Positions 38,982 to 49,385 of a stretch of 64,000 nt of DNA are shown one piece after another; positions within the stretch are counted from its first letter, which is position 1; every line of letters starts with the position of its first letter. The notes beneath the pieces are model-generated. The model was not told the DNA's origin, ran no database searches, and worked only from the letters and a program-made list of their open reading frames with translations. Source of the DNA: Paraspadella gotoi. Taxonomy: Eukaryota > Chaetognatha. A program made the translations under genes and the position numbers. The stretch spans positions 22,631,486 through 22,695,485 of the forward strand of contig CM119267.1 of assembly GCA_051294375.1 (NCBI GenBank), given 5' to 3'.

Positions 38982-41648
38982 CTTTAGAAATAAAAATTAA
39001 TTGCTTAGTTTACTTTCTTCTAATCCCGCTCCCCTTAAATCTCAATCGACATCCTGACCTTGCTTGTAAACGTGGCGAACCAAGCTCCTCGCCCCGAATT
39101 GAGGCTCGTCTAGTCGCTGCTTGATAAAGTCGACTGCGTCTTGGTTGGAGATGCAGTCCCAAAGCCCGTCGGTCGCCATGATCATGAATCTGGTTGGTAG
39201 ACGATTATTAACTCGTTTTAAAATTGTTATCCATTTCAAAGTATTTGGTGACAAAGCATAACTTTCATGCATAAGGTTTAATTTTATATCATTAACTCTC
39301 TTTACTTTGGATTGAGTTCCCCCAATGCGAAGCTCCTGACGTCGGGATCAGCGACGATGAGATTCTTTTGTTTGAGATTTAAATCTCCGAGCGCCCGCGA
39401 GGTGGCGAGGACGCCGCCCACTCGCCAGACTCCGTGAAAAGATATAAAACCGCCGGCGGCTTTGATTCGCTTTCGTTCGGACAACTGTGGATCAAATTGG
39501 GACGATGTTAAGATTTAATGTCCATTCAACTCCTCGCACCCGCTTTGTGGACCTGCTGCGGTTTGTGATCGACTGTGAGGGCGATGGCTTCGCCGCTTCC
39601 GTCACAGACGACGCTTCTCGAGTCGCCGACGTTCGCGACGTGGAGCGTCTCGCCTCGAATCAGCGAGACCAAACAGGTGGTGCCGCCTGTAGGGCCGGCG
39701 GTGATCTTGGCGATAGAGAGAAGTTGTTCGTCCAGGCTGAAGATTGGGGAATAGGGAGAGAGGAGGGTACCACTCCATAACGAGGCTCTGGTTTTCAACG
39801 ACTTTATCGTCCCGATCTAATCGTCACCTCAGGATGGAGTCCCTCAAGATGAGGCCGAAGTCAGCGTCGGCGCCGCTGAGGGCCGATTTGAGAATCCGCA
39901 CCATGATGGACTTGAATAGAGTTTTCTCCACGAAGTCGGCGGCGAACTGTTGGTATGATTTGGGATAAAAAGTCTACTTTAAAGAAAATCAAGGTCGCAT
40001 ATCGATTCTATATTATTGTTTTAGTTTTTTACGTTGTACATAAACGTATATTGATTAAGTTCTAAATTTATTTACGTATTAAATTCAGCTCTATCTATAG
40101 TATAAATATTTTTTTGATAATAAAATAATCCCAATGTTATTTTACGTACTAATGTTTCTTCGAATAATAAAAGTATTATCCCTTTGCCTCGGCTGTACTG
40201 CACTGAAAATATAGATGGTCTTTTGTTTATAAAGTGAGCCTCACTTCCAAGGCTCATTTACATAGAATCAGTTTTGTGTTTTGACTGGAGTAGAAACGTT
40301 AAAATTTTAATTAATAAATAATACTTTTAATTGTAAATAATCCTAATTATTATAATTACCCTTATTATACACTTTAGTATTATAGAATTTATTAGTTTCT
40401 GGAATAAAATTTTCTCTATTTCACCTTGAAATACTTCAATTCGTTTAAATAATCATAGGAGGTCCTCACGCTACCAAATTGGAAAAAAGTATGAGGAGAA
40501 AATTTTTGCGCCCCTTCGGCATACTTACCTGGCTCAGGGGATACCTTGATCAGCAAGGAGGTTCCCCCAGGGCGAGGCCCTTCCATTGCACTACGGTTGG
40601 GCTGACCCTTGCGATTTCCCCAAATGTGGGAAACTCGGGAGCATAATTTGTGATAGTGGGGTCTGCGTTCGCGCTAACCCCTTATAATTGGCAGTTCTCT
40701 CTAAATATAGTTTGCTTTCATATGCACTTGGGTTAAACATTTTGATTTTTACCTCTCCACCGTGCCCGTCGAAAATCCCACACAGCGTCGTGCCCGTGTG
40801 TTCGTTCTCCAACAAAATAGAAAATCGATCCTCCATCTTGGGACGACGTCCCTGAGGAAATGGGAGATGGTGGTGAGAGAGAAAGGAAAATATCAGGGAC
40901 TAAAAATAGAAGAGATGAAGAAAGGAGAAATAGAAATTGGACGAAACTCGAACCAAAAAAGGAAGACACAAATTAGCAAATATGTGAGATGAGATCAGTG
41001 ACGATGAGAGCGGAAGTGAAGTGAAGACGAAGACAGAAGTCTTCGAAGTACTGTGCTATTTAATCATGAATAAATTATTATTTCTACTAAGTATGCAAAG
41101 ACCGAATAAATTCTCAGCTATCATTTAAGTCATTAACAGTGAAAAGATCCCGGACCGACCTGCAATGCGTAGACGGCGACGCTTCCTTTTCTCATGCTCC
41201 ACGATCTACCGTCGTCTTCTACATCAGCGACTAATAAAAAAATAAATAAATAAATAAATTATCACAGATTCTACGAAGAAATTAGCAAAAATTTTTTGTT
41301 AACTCGCGGGCGACAATTTAAGCTTTTGTCGTGAAATTTTGAAATAAATTAATTTCCCCCTTTGTTTATGACTGCGAAATATACATGAAAAATAAAAAGC
41401 TTGCTGTACTTGCTGTGCCTGTTTCCCGGTCATTTTAAAAATTGATTTCTGTTTAAATTTATTGTAACCAAAAAATCTACAGGGTGATTAACAAGAAGAA
41501 TAAGATCGGCGCACCCGTGTTTGATTTAGAGGCAACTTCATCATCCACGTTACTCTTCTTTCCGCCGACGAAAATGTTGAAGACGGCACCGACGAAGCGT
41601 TTGAGCCTCAAGTAGATCGTCCACCAGGGCTCCACTTGGAACACGCAG
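38650..41648 (-). CDS. PPM1L: PPM1L-like PP2C protein phosphatase, spliced, 5' end not found
   Basis: Eight exons on the minus strand: 41515-41648, 41160-41230, 40753-40851, 39828-39946, 39553-39736, 39306-39484, 39059-39189 and 38650-38981. All borders are GT-AG and every junction keeps phase. PP2C removes phosphate from Ser/Thr using two metals. The metal-binding residues are present: MEDRF, FDGHGGE, MATDGLWD and AIDNIT. SVAVYALQGRRPKMEDRF and SERKRIKAAGGFISFHGVWR match PPM1L, a membrane-anchored regulator of stress-kinase signalling (family knowledge). The most upstream exon, with WWTIYLRLKRFVG, may be the membrane-proximal part. The start codon was not found. Unlike PPM1L, the C-terminus adds a ~90-residue Gln-rich tail. 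Confidence 0.85.
39059..39189 (-). CDS. PPM1L: PPM1L-like exon 7
   Basis: Reads FMIMATDGLWDCISNQDAVD, then FIKQRLDEPQFGARSLV. DGLWD carries a metal-binding Asp. Confidence 0.9.
39306..39484 (-). CDS. PPM1L: PPM1L-like exon 6
   Basis: Reads LSERKRIKAAGGFISFHGVW and RVGGVLATSRALGDLNLKQK, the classical PP2C motif G-G-x-x-x-x-x-x-x-R-V and S-R-A-L-G-D. Confidence 0.92.
39553..39736 (-). CDS. PPM1L: PPM1L-like exon 5
   Basis: Reads LDEQLLSIAKITAGPTGGTT and VANVGDSRSVVCDGSGEAIA. N-V-G-D-S-R is a signature of the family. Confidence 0.92.
39828..39946 (-). CDS. PPM1L: PPM1L-like exon 4
   Basis: Reads FAADFVEKTLFKSIMVRILK, then SALSGADADFGLILRDSIL. The position matches the helix after DGHGG in PP2C. 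Confidence 0.85.
40753..40851 (-). CDS. PPM1L: PPM1L-like exon 3
   Basis: Reads GRRPKMEDRFSILLENEHTG and TTLCGIFDGHGGE. It carries the Glu-Asp and Asp-Gly metal sites. Confidence 0.93.
41160..41230 (-). CDS. PPM1L: PPM1L-like exon 2
   Basis: Reads ADVEDDGRSWSMRKGSVAVY and ALQ, in phase with its neighbours. SVAVYALQGRR crosses into exon 3. Confidence 0.85.
41515..41648 (-). CDS. PPM1L: PPM1L-like upstream exon
   Basis: Reads CVFQVEPWWTIYLRLKRFVG, AVFNIFVGGKKSNVDDEVAS and KSNT, in phase with exon 2. It has little similarity beyond position, so this assignment rests on splicing logic. Confidence 0.6.
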
Positions 41649-41659
41649 CTGGGGAGTTT

Positions 41660-43562
41660 CATTGGGGGGAGGGGGTGGAGAAAAAGTTTATTTCTAGGCA
41701 CCTGGTAATGCGAGACAGCCTAATCGAAATAAAGATCGGAAGTTTTAACTTGATCCATAAGAACGTATAAGCCTAGCAGTTTGCTCGGATGTTATTTTTT
41801 TGTACGCGTTACTTTAGTTATTTTGACTTTACTTTAAGCTTTCGATCTCACGGGATGAAAATAAATAAAGGTTAAAAGAGACAGCAGCAGCTGCAGAACG
41901 CAGTAGCATTTGCAGACGAATAGATCAATAGATAGAATCGTCGTTGTCATTGTCGCAACAAAAAAAATAAAATAAAAATAAAAAGTTGCCCGAGGGTCTT
42001 GTGCGCGGAATCCTTCCATCGATCCGTCTAAAAATAGAAAAACAAACAAACGAACATCTTTTTTTGAAAGCGACATACTCCGATTGTCCGCGAGACATCG
42101 TCTTCGTTTTGAGAGTGATTTTTAAAAAAAATTTCGTGAGTCGATTCGAATCCAGAAATGATTGTGAGGTCGTTGACCAACCAGTTGGTAAAAGAAAAAG
42201 GAAAGGCTCTTCCTTGGCGATGAGAGTCAGTAAAAGTCTGGCTGCATCTCTATTGATTGATCTCTATTTGATCTCTATTTGGGTCAATCGGTCAGTTCGT
42301 CCCTCCATCCGTCCGTATCTTTCTTACCTACCGTTTGACATACCCAATTTTTATTTTATTTTAACCAGGCTAATTGAATTTCTTGTTAAATTTTTAAATA
42401 TCTCAACAAAAAGTTTTGCAGCATCAAATTGGAACTCTTTGTTTTGTCCGAGCATGACTTTCATTTAAACTAAAAAAAATAAAGATCCTGTGAAACATAA
42501 AAAAATCAGTGACTTTCAAAACAAAACAAAACAAAAAATCTTCAAGTTTCGATCGAGAAAGATTGGGTAGTTGAATTCTGAATAACGTACGCGCGTTTAC
42601 TTCCTATTACTTTCAATAACATTCTTTAACAAAAAAAAATATATTCTCTCTCTTTTCTTTTTTAAAACGATGTTTAGGCTAAATTTCGACGTTAATTCAC
42701 CCATTTTCATCTCAGCGGGGGGCATCCCCTTTGCTCAGACAAAAGGCATTTTTGCAGATTGATCATTGATCCTGACATTTGCGATACCCCACTTCACGGA
42801 GTTAGTCTATTAACCTACCTTTTTTTTTATTTTTTTGTATTTTGTATTCAGCTCATCCATCAATTATTCGATTATTACTGAAGCTCTGTCAACCACTTTT
42901 TCGACAATTTTTGCTCAAGACTCAGTCACACAAACAGCTCACCCGTTCGTTGTTAACAGTTCTAACAGCTCTCATCAAGGCCGTTGTTTTCATTCAACAG
43001 CTATGAAACAACTAAAATCAAAGTAGAACAATCATCCGATAAAAAACAACAACGAGGTCGACAACAACCGATGAATCTGTGAAAAGTTGATTATCACCTG
43101 AACAAAAACAGAGATGTGAATCCTAGAATCCAGAGCTCCGGACAGAGCGCTATCTTCCGGCCCAAAAAACCCAGAAAGTCTAAAGCTTTAGACATTTTCT
43201 ATTTTTTCTTCGCTGTTTTGTTCTTTGTTTTCTATATCCGTTTTTTTTTTATAGAAACCTCGCGTTTGGCCAGAATTCGATTGTTTTTGTTTACGTTTCT
43301 TTTTATTTTTTTGTAGAAAAAATAAAGGCCGTTGTTGACCTGCGAAATTAAATCCTAAGAAATTCTCGAGATCGGAGATGCTCTTTTGGCTTTTTTTTTT
43401 TTAAGTTAAAAAAACGTGTAAGTCGAGTTGTGTACTTTCTTCTCCAAAACTAATTTTCGAAGGAAATTTTTTTGTTTATTATCAGAAAAATTATATTTTT
43501 CGTTTTCGCTTTTTAAAAATTGTGCACGAATCGATTTCGATAGAAGCCGGGGCGAGGAGAAG

Positions 43563-43645
<83 letters not shown>

Positions 43646-43746
43646 GAAAATATGAATTGTAGGAGGATTACCAACAGTTGCACATGGGATTAAACAAGAA
43701 AAAAACTTTAGGCAGACGAGTGATCGACTCTCGCTCATCCGCCCAT

Positions 43747-43819
<73 letters not shown>

Positions 43820-44480
43820 CCCATAAAAAATGAACTTTTGAGGTGGAGGGGGTGCGAATCTTTTGAGTAAAAAAAAATCGTACCAAGTCTAGTTTTAAAA
43901 GACAGTGAGAAATCGAGTTAGTTCGAGAGAGAGAGATAGAGACAGACGAAGGGATAGTCAAGAGATAGAGAGAGAGAGGCACGTTAATAATTTATGGATA
44001 AAGAATGAGTGAAGAGAGGGTCCAAGACGAATCGGACTTGAGCGGTTTTTGATCAGTGGAGAAATCAAGATCTCGGACGATTCGTCGGGATCTCATCACC
44101 GCAGTGGCTGAGAGAGTGAAATACGATAGAGCTGTGGACGATGACGACGACGACTGTCAACAACGACGAAGAGGATGACATCGACGACTGACGACGACAT
44201 GGTCCTGACAAATGACTCAGTGATAAGTATGAAAGACAAAAAAAAACGAAGCTAAAAAAAAAAACCAATACGGGTTTCACTTCAAAACGGAAATGACGCT
44301 AATATAAAAAACGAACACGAAATCGAGGCTGCAATCATAATTGTATTTAGATATCGAGACAATCGAACGAAAGTAAATCAGAGAGAATCGAAGAATTGGA
44401 AATGCTTTTTTTCGTCACAAAGATGTTCCTGAAGACGACGATGACTATTAAGATCGGCGAAGTAGTATCGGTGTTGGTTT
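41660..44480. other. No gene seen; promoter side of PPM1L-like gene and microsatellites
   Basis: The first exon or promoter of the PPM1L-like gene may lie in the left part, but I could not fix it. (GA)n at 43567-43643 and (CT)n at 43749-43816 are only ~105 bp apart and could pair as an inverted repeat. Confidence 0.5.
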
Positions 44481-44499
44481 TTAGAATTCCGGCCTTACT

Positions 44500-45010
44500 T
44501 TCCAAGAACGCCCCTTTTCATCTTAAATTCGGAATTAGATAAATTTTTTAGTTAAAAAATAAATATATGGTTAGGGTTAAAGATTAAGTTAAAGATTAGG
44601 CTAGTGATTATGGTTAGGGATTAGATTAGTGATTAGGGTTAAGGGTTAGGGTTAGAAATTAAGGATAAAAAATTAGGGTTAAGGTTCAGGATTGGGTTAT
44701 GGATCAGGGTTAAGGATTAGGTTTTAAGTATAAAAATATGTTTTTAAAGTGAAATATTAAAGTTAAAGGCATAATTTTACTTTCGCCGACCGGGGTTAGG
44801 GGGGGTTTAGGGTTAAGTGTAATTTAAGGGTAGTTTAGGGTTAGGGGTAGTTAGGGTTAAAAGGTTTGAGGGTTAGGGTAATTAGGTAATAATTTTTGTA
44901 AAATTTTTGTTTAAAAATGAATATTTTTAAGTAGTTTTTAAAAGACGCCAAAACCCTGGTCGGCGAAAGTAAAATTTTACCAAGTTAAAATGATATTACG
45001 GAAAAAGGAA
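44500..45010. mobile_element. Dispersed TTAGGG-like repeat family with nested TIR element
   Basis: The border AAGAACGCCCCTTTTCATC and GGAATTAG match the inverse of 28600-28637. Inside are GATTAGGGTTAAGGGTTAGG-type words, then the TIR element at 44771-44980. Confidence 0.6.
44771..44980. mobile_element. MITE-like TIR element with telomere-like interior
   Basis: The left end TTTTACTTTCGCCGACCGGG is repeated inverted at 44951-44980 (CCTGGTCGGCGAAAGTAAAA). Between them lie TTTAGGGTTAAGTG and TTAGGGTTAGGGGT words, about 100 bp. Confidence 0.75.
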
Positions 45011-45299
45011 CCGACATGAGGCGCTCTAGGAAAAGAGTACTCAAGATCGATTAGGACATTGAGAGAAATTTCGAGAATTAACATTGTGAACTCTCCAGAG
45101 AAAAAAAACTGAGGAAGAATTTGACGTTAATTATAGCTTAATAATCAATTAGAAATACAATTGATGGACGAACTTTGAACTTAAAAGGCAAAAAGCATCG
45201 GAGATTTATTTCATAACGAGTTCACAACTGTTCACATCCGTTTTATAAATGATTAAATAGGTGTTGATTCAGAAAAGATCGATTTGGAAGAAGATGGAG

Positions 45300-45413
45300 G
45301 AGAAAGAAGGCGACGACGACGACGACGACGACGACGGAAACCAAGATGTTTAATACGAATAAGTAGGTCAACGGACGGGACGACGACGACCACGAAGAAT
45401 AGGAACTGAGGAC

Positions 45414-45444
<31 letters not shown>

Positions 45445-45445
45445 A
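45300..45445. repeat. (GAC)n and (GAT)n microsatellites
   Basis: GACGACGACGACGACGACGA at about 45309 and GATGATGATGATGATGATGA at 45413. Confidence 0.95.
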
Positions 45446-45542
45446 TTTAAGATGATTTTGATGTTTAACAAGAACTGGACGAAGGTAGGAAGGTTCACGA
45501 TTATATTACGTGAATTTTTGTGTCCCGCTTCGTACTGGTGGT

Positions 45543-45545
<3 letters not shown>

Positions 45546-45620
<75 letters not shown>
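45546..45620. repeat. (GA)n microsatellite
   Basis: About 37 GA units. Confidence 0.98.
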
Positions 45621-45623
<3 letters not shown>

Positions 45624-46277
45624 GTGACCGATATGAAGGAGGTATTTGGAGAAAGGCCGTATCAGTCTCTAAAGTTTAAAGCATCGAAATCTTTTTGAAC
45701 CGAAAGAGATGGAACGAATGAAGATGAGAAGGGGGGGGTTGTGGGGGTGGGCCGGGTAAAGGATGGTTTGATCTAGGACGGTTAAATCATAATTCACGGA
45801 TATGATTAAGATGGAAGGGAAACTTTGGTCGGACATCGATAGATGAAATCATTCCGGACCTCGGATTACAGTTTTTAACTGACGGACTCTTTATCGACAA
45901 TTATTTATTGATTGAAAAAAATAATTATAAAATAAATGGATATTTTTTATCATAACTATACCATTTTCATAGTAACAAGATCCACGTGAAACGTTCTTTA
46001 GTCGCTTATGTTGAGATTTTAAACTAATTTTAAACTAATTCTTTGTACCTGATGTTTGATAACCAACTAATTTCACCTGATTTTTCTAGTTTTCTCGCGA
46101 AGCCAATATCAAAGTCATGTTCAAAATTTGAATTTTGAAATCAATACAAAGAGCCCAAAACATTACTCAGTTTTATTCAGCCAAATGAAACGGCAGTGTT
46201 CAACTATTCCACAAACGAAGAGAAAAAAAAATCTTTAAAAATCTACACCGACAACAAATAGACAAAAGAGTTCTGTT

Positions 46278-46742
46278 TCATTCAACCTTGACCCTCTCCA
46301 CCAACTCGCCCGCGTCGATCTCCACGATCATCTTCGGATGCAGCAAGTTGGTGTCCACGAGTCCGCCGATGAGGAAGAGACGCTTCGACGCGGGCACGCC
46401 CACCGTCTGGTGCTCGCTCAACCCCCTCGCCTCGCCCTCTCCCCCTTCCTCCTCTCCCATCTTCCTCGCGGGCGAGACGCTCCGAAATCTCTCCCTCTCC
46501 TCCTCCTCTTCCTCTCCCGCCTCCTCCTCTTCCTCGTCCAGCGCGGGCAGGTCGCGAAGGCGGCGCCACTTGAGGTCGTCGACGGAGAAGTGGAAGCACT
46601 CCTTGCGGGCGGAGCGGCCGTCGTAGCCGCCGCAGAGGACGAGGGATGTGGAGGATGTGGAGGATGGGGCGTTGAGAGACTCCGCTTCCTCGAGGGGTTC
46701 TTCCTTTGAGAAAGGCGGGTCGTCTTTATCAGGTTCGAGGGT
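46278..46742 (-). CDS. Kelch exon 6 (last)
   Basis: Reads LVLCGGYDGRSARKECFHFS and VDDLKWRRLRDLPAL, a Glu-rich loop, then KRLFLIGGLVDTNLLHPK and a stop at 46278. Confidence 0.85.
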   Translation of the reverse strand, partial: TLEPDKDDPPFSKEEPLEEAESLNAPSSTSSTSLVLCGGYDGRSARKECFHFSVDDLKWRRLRDLPALDEEEEEAGEEEEEERERFRSVSPARKMGEEEGGEGEARGLSEHQTVGVPASKRLFLIGGLVDTNLLHPKMIVEIDAGELVERVKVE

Positions 46743-49114
46743 CTGAGTTGGAAAGGGTCGTTGATTAGACGTGATTGGTTTGGTCGGTTTCGCTGATTGG
46801 CTGTTTTGGTTTGGTTGGTAGATTGCTGAGTGGGTGGTTAGCGTGTTTTGATTGATTGGTGGACGTGAGCGATTCATAAGAAAAGTTTGTTGGATTTTAT
46901 TGTAAAATTAAGTTTCTTTTGACTACTTTGTTTGACCGCTTGATGAATTTGGTTGGTTAGGGATCGATTGATTTACTGGTTCAATTAATGAAGAACTTCA
47001 TAACTCATATCAATCACTCCACAAAACACTCCATCAACCAATCAACCCCACCTCTTCCCCCCACAACGCCGTCAACGACGTGTAGGTGAGTCTCGGCGGG
47101 ACGGCGCCGCCCACGTCGAACCGGCGCCACTGGAGAGAGACGAGGCAAAGGCAGTGGAGGTCGGTCAGTCGGCGTCTTTTGGCGTCGTAGCCGCCGAAGA
47201 GGAAGACACGCCCATCTGGCGTCGTCGCGTGGGAGGCGTGAGATCGTGGGGAAGGACGGAAACTGTCGTTAGGGGGGGGGGAAAGAGGGGGAGTTCAAAG
47301 GGACACTGGACCTGGAAATGGGACATTTTTTGTAAACATGCAGCGAGATATTCATTATTCAACCGAGCCTTCTCCAGTAGTGGACAAGCTATTGAATATA
47401 AATCAATAGCGAGAAAGCTCAGGGAACTCAGAGACATTCAGAGGTGTAGACAATTCCCAAAGGAAGAGAAGTTTGATTTTTTTTTTCGAGGTTTTTCGAC
47501 TTTGCTTTATACTCACGACCCAGTGGTAGTGACGCTTTCAAATTTCATTCAAAACTGATAACCCTTCAATATTTACCAAGCACAGACTCACTCTCACTCA
47601 AAACTCACCCCGAAGTGGCCACTCTTTTCAAACTTACCCAGCACTGACCTACTCTCTCTTCAAAACTTACCCCGAAGTGGCCACTCTCTTCAAACTTACC
47701 CAGCACTGACCTCTTACTTTCAAAACTTACCCCGCGCTGGCCACTCTCTTCAAACTTACCCAGCACAAAACTCACCCCGTAGTGGCCACGCTCTCCCAGA
47801 TTCTCGTATCGACGTTGAAGGCGATGAGTTGATTGTTGACGCCGTTCTTGAAGGCGCCGTCGGTGGCGATGTATTCGTCACGTGACGTCAAAGGGTCGCC
47901 GCATCCGCCGAACGCGAAGAGACGCCGACCCCACGCCCACCCGCAGTGGCGCCATCTCGGGCTTGGGACTTTGGATAGGGCGGGGACGAGGCGCCATCTG
48001 TTTGTGTGTAGTATGTATGACAATTTATAAAGACTAAACCTACGGAAAGTTGATTATTAATATTATTATTTATTATTCTTTGTAACATTTAATTTGCTGC
48101 GTTTAGCCATTCCGTCCCTCTGACCAAAAGATCGAAAAATCACTCACTTGATCGTCTGCAGATCGAGTCGATTTACGACATTGGAGGGAACGCCCTCCAC
48201 GCATCCGCCAAAGACGAAGAGGGCGTCGTCGATCACCGCGGACGAGCATTTCGAGGTCGGCGGCGGAACCTCGCCCGTAGTCACCTGTTCAGTTTCTGAT
48301 TATTATGCTTTAACATGGATATGAAATGGTCTTGATTATACAAATTTCAGTTTCTGATTATTATGCTTTAACATGGATATGAAATGGTCTTGATTATACA
48401 AATTTAATAACGGTTAAAGAAACGAAAAATCGAAAACCTTTGTGCAAACGCATGCACCCTGGCGGAAACAGGGAGCAATCAAATAACAGACAGCTTGCCT
48501 TTCTTTCACCTCCGCCAAGCATTGAATCCAATGGGTCACTAAACCTTTCACCTACCCCCGTACACCTACCCATCTCATTCACACCCTCACGCCTTCCAAC
48601 CTCACTTCTCTCCGTCACTCACCTCCCGGTCGAACTCCCTCGACTCCGGATCCAATCGCCAGACGACGTTGGGCGGAAGATCAAACCATTTTCCTTTTCG
48701 CATTTGACGCCCGCCCCAAATCCAGATGACGCCCTCGTAGAGAAACGCCACGTGGGCCGCGCCCACCGGCCACGTCTAGGATCGTGAATGGGATTTTAGT
48801 GGTATTTTCAAGACGGACTGTTTAGTTAATTAATCTGGTTAATGAAAATACTTAACTTACCGGATTATGAAAGGAATGACAGAATTGAATTTAAATTATT
48901 GAATGATTGAATGAATGAATGACAAAATGAGTAAATAACAGACTGATTAATAACAATCTAATGAATAAATGAAAAAAGTGACAGAATGAATGAACATTCA
49001 ATAATTATTAAATAAATCTTGAAATCTCTGAAAAAAAACCAACCTTAGCTGGCGGAACTTGTAAAGGCTGAAGCGGCGGACAGCGGATGAGTATCATGGG
49101 CAAATCCATAAATT
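46278..49114 (-). CDS. Kelch-repeat protein, KLHDC1/2/3-like, spliced
   Basis: Six exons: 49044-49114, 48623-48775, 48148-48284, 47776-47997, 47052-47262 and 46278-46742. All borders are GT-AG and in phase. Successive blades show the Kelch pattern of hydrophobic residues, double Gly and a distant Trp: VIWIWGGRQM, LFVFGGCVEG, RLFAFGGCGD, RVFLFGGYDA, LVLCGGYDGR and LFLIGGLVDT. The order and the segment RIWESVATTGFRPSPRSHAS resemble KLHDC2, a substrate receptor of CUL2 ubiquitin ligases (family knowledge; function here is inferred). A start at MDLPMILIRCPP in the first exon would give a normal-length protein. The same exon can also be joined in phase to the kinase-KEN gene upstream. The last exon has a Glu-rich insert between blades. 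Confidence 0.85.
47052..47262 (-). CDS. Kelch exon 5
   Basis: Reads FRPSPRSHASHATTPDGRVF and LFGGYDAKRRRLTDLHCLCL, then W-R-R. The acceptor is cgacag, the donor GTGGGG. Confidence 0.88.
47576..47800. repeat. ~64 bp (2 x 32) minisatellite carrying splice-donor-like words
   Basis: On the minus strand, units alternate GTGGCCACTTCGGGGTAAGT and GGTCAGTGCTGGGTAAGT. The first matches the end of Kelch exon 4 with its GTGAGT donor, so the exon-intron border appears to have been copied in tandem into the intron. Confidence 0.85.
47776..47997 (-). CDS. Kelch exon 4
   Basis: Reads WRLVPALSKVPSPRWRHCGW and AWGRRLFAFGGCGDPLTS, then NNQLIAFNVDTRIWESVATT. It ends inside the minisatellite at the GTGAGT donor. 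Confidence 0.88.
48148..48284 (-). CDS. Kelch exon 3
   Basis: Reads VTTGEVPPPTSKCSSAVIDD and ALFVFGGCVEGVPSNVVNRL. The donor is GTGAGT. Confidence 0.88.
48290..48405. repeat. 58 bp perfect tandem duplication in a Kelch intron
   Basis: CAGTTTCTGATTATTATGCT and following bases to CAAATTT appear twice without a difference. Confidence 0.92.
48623..48775 (-). CDS. Kelch exon 2
   Basis: 51 codons, TWPVGAAHVAFLYEGVIWIW, GGRQMRKGKWFDLPPNVVWR and LDPESREFDRE, phase 0 at both ends. Confidence 0.88.
49044..49114 (-). CDS. Kelch exon 1 (or internal exon of a fusion)
   Basis: Reads EFMDLPMILIRCPPLQPLQV and PPAK. ATG at ~49108 is a plausible start. A good acceptor (tttacccag) precedes it, and phase fits the GTTCGT donor of the upstream His-rich exon, which argues that it is spliced rather than first. 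Confidence 0.6.
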
Positions 49115-49188
49115 CTGGGTAAATTTTTTATAAATTGATTAATAAATTATACATAAAAAAAAAACCCATCATTCATTGAACAACGAAC

Positions 49189-49305
49189 CTTTTTCGTCTT
49201 CTTCCTCTTCTTTGTCATGAGAGTTCGTTCTGTTCGTCAGACTTGAAACTGATTGTCGTTGCGCTTCTTTGAGGCGCTTTCGATCTTTGGTGCAGGGACG
49301 ACGAA
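49189..49305 (-). CDS. Kinase-KEN tail exon 10
   Basis: Reads RRPCTKDRKRLKEAQRQSVS and SLTNRTNSHDKEEEEDEK. It follows a (CT)n tract ending ctctcag. It ends at a GTTCGT donor, or reads on six codons to a stop (SLFNE). Confidence 0.5.
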
Positions 49306-49307
49306 CT

Positions 49308-49385
<78 letters not shown>

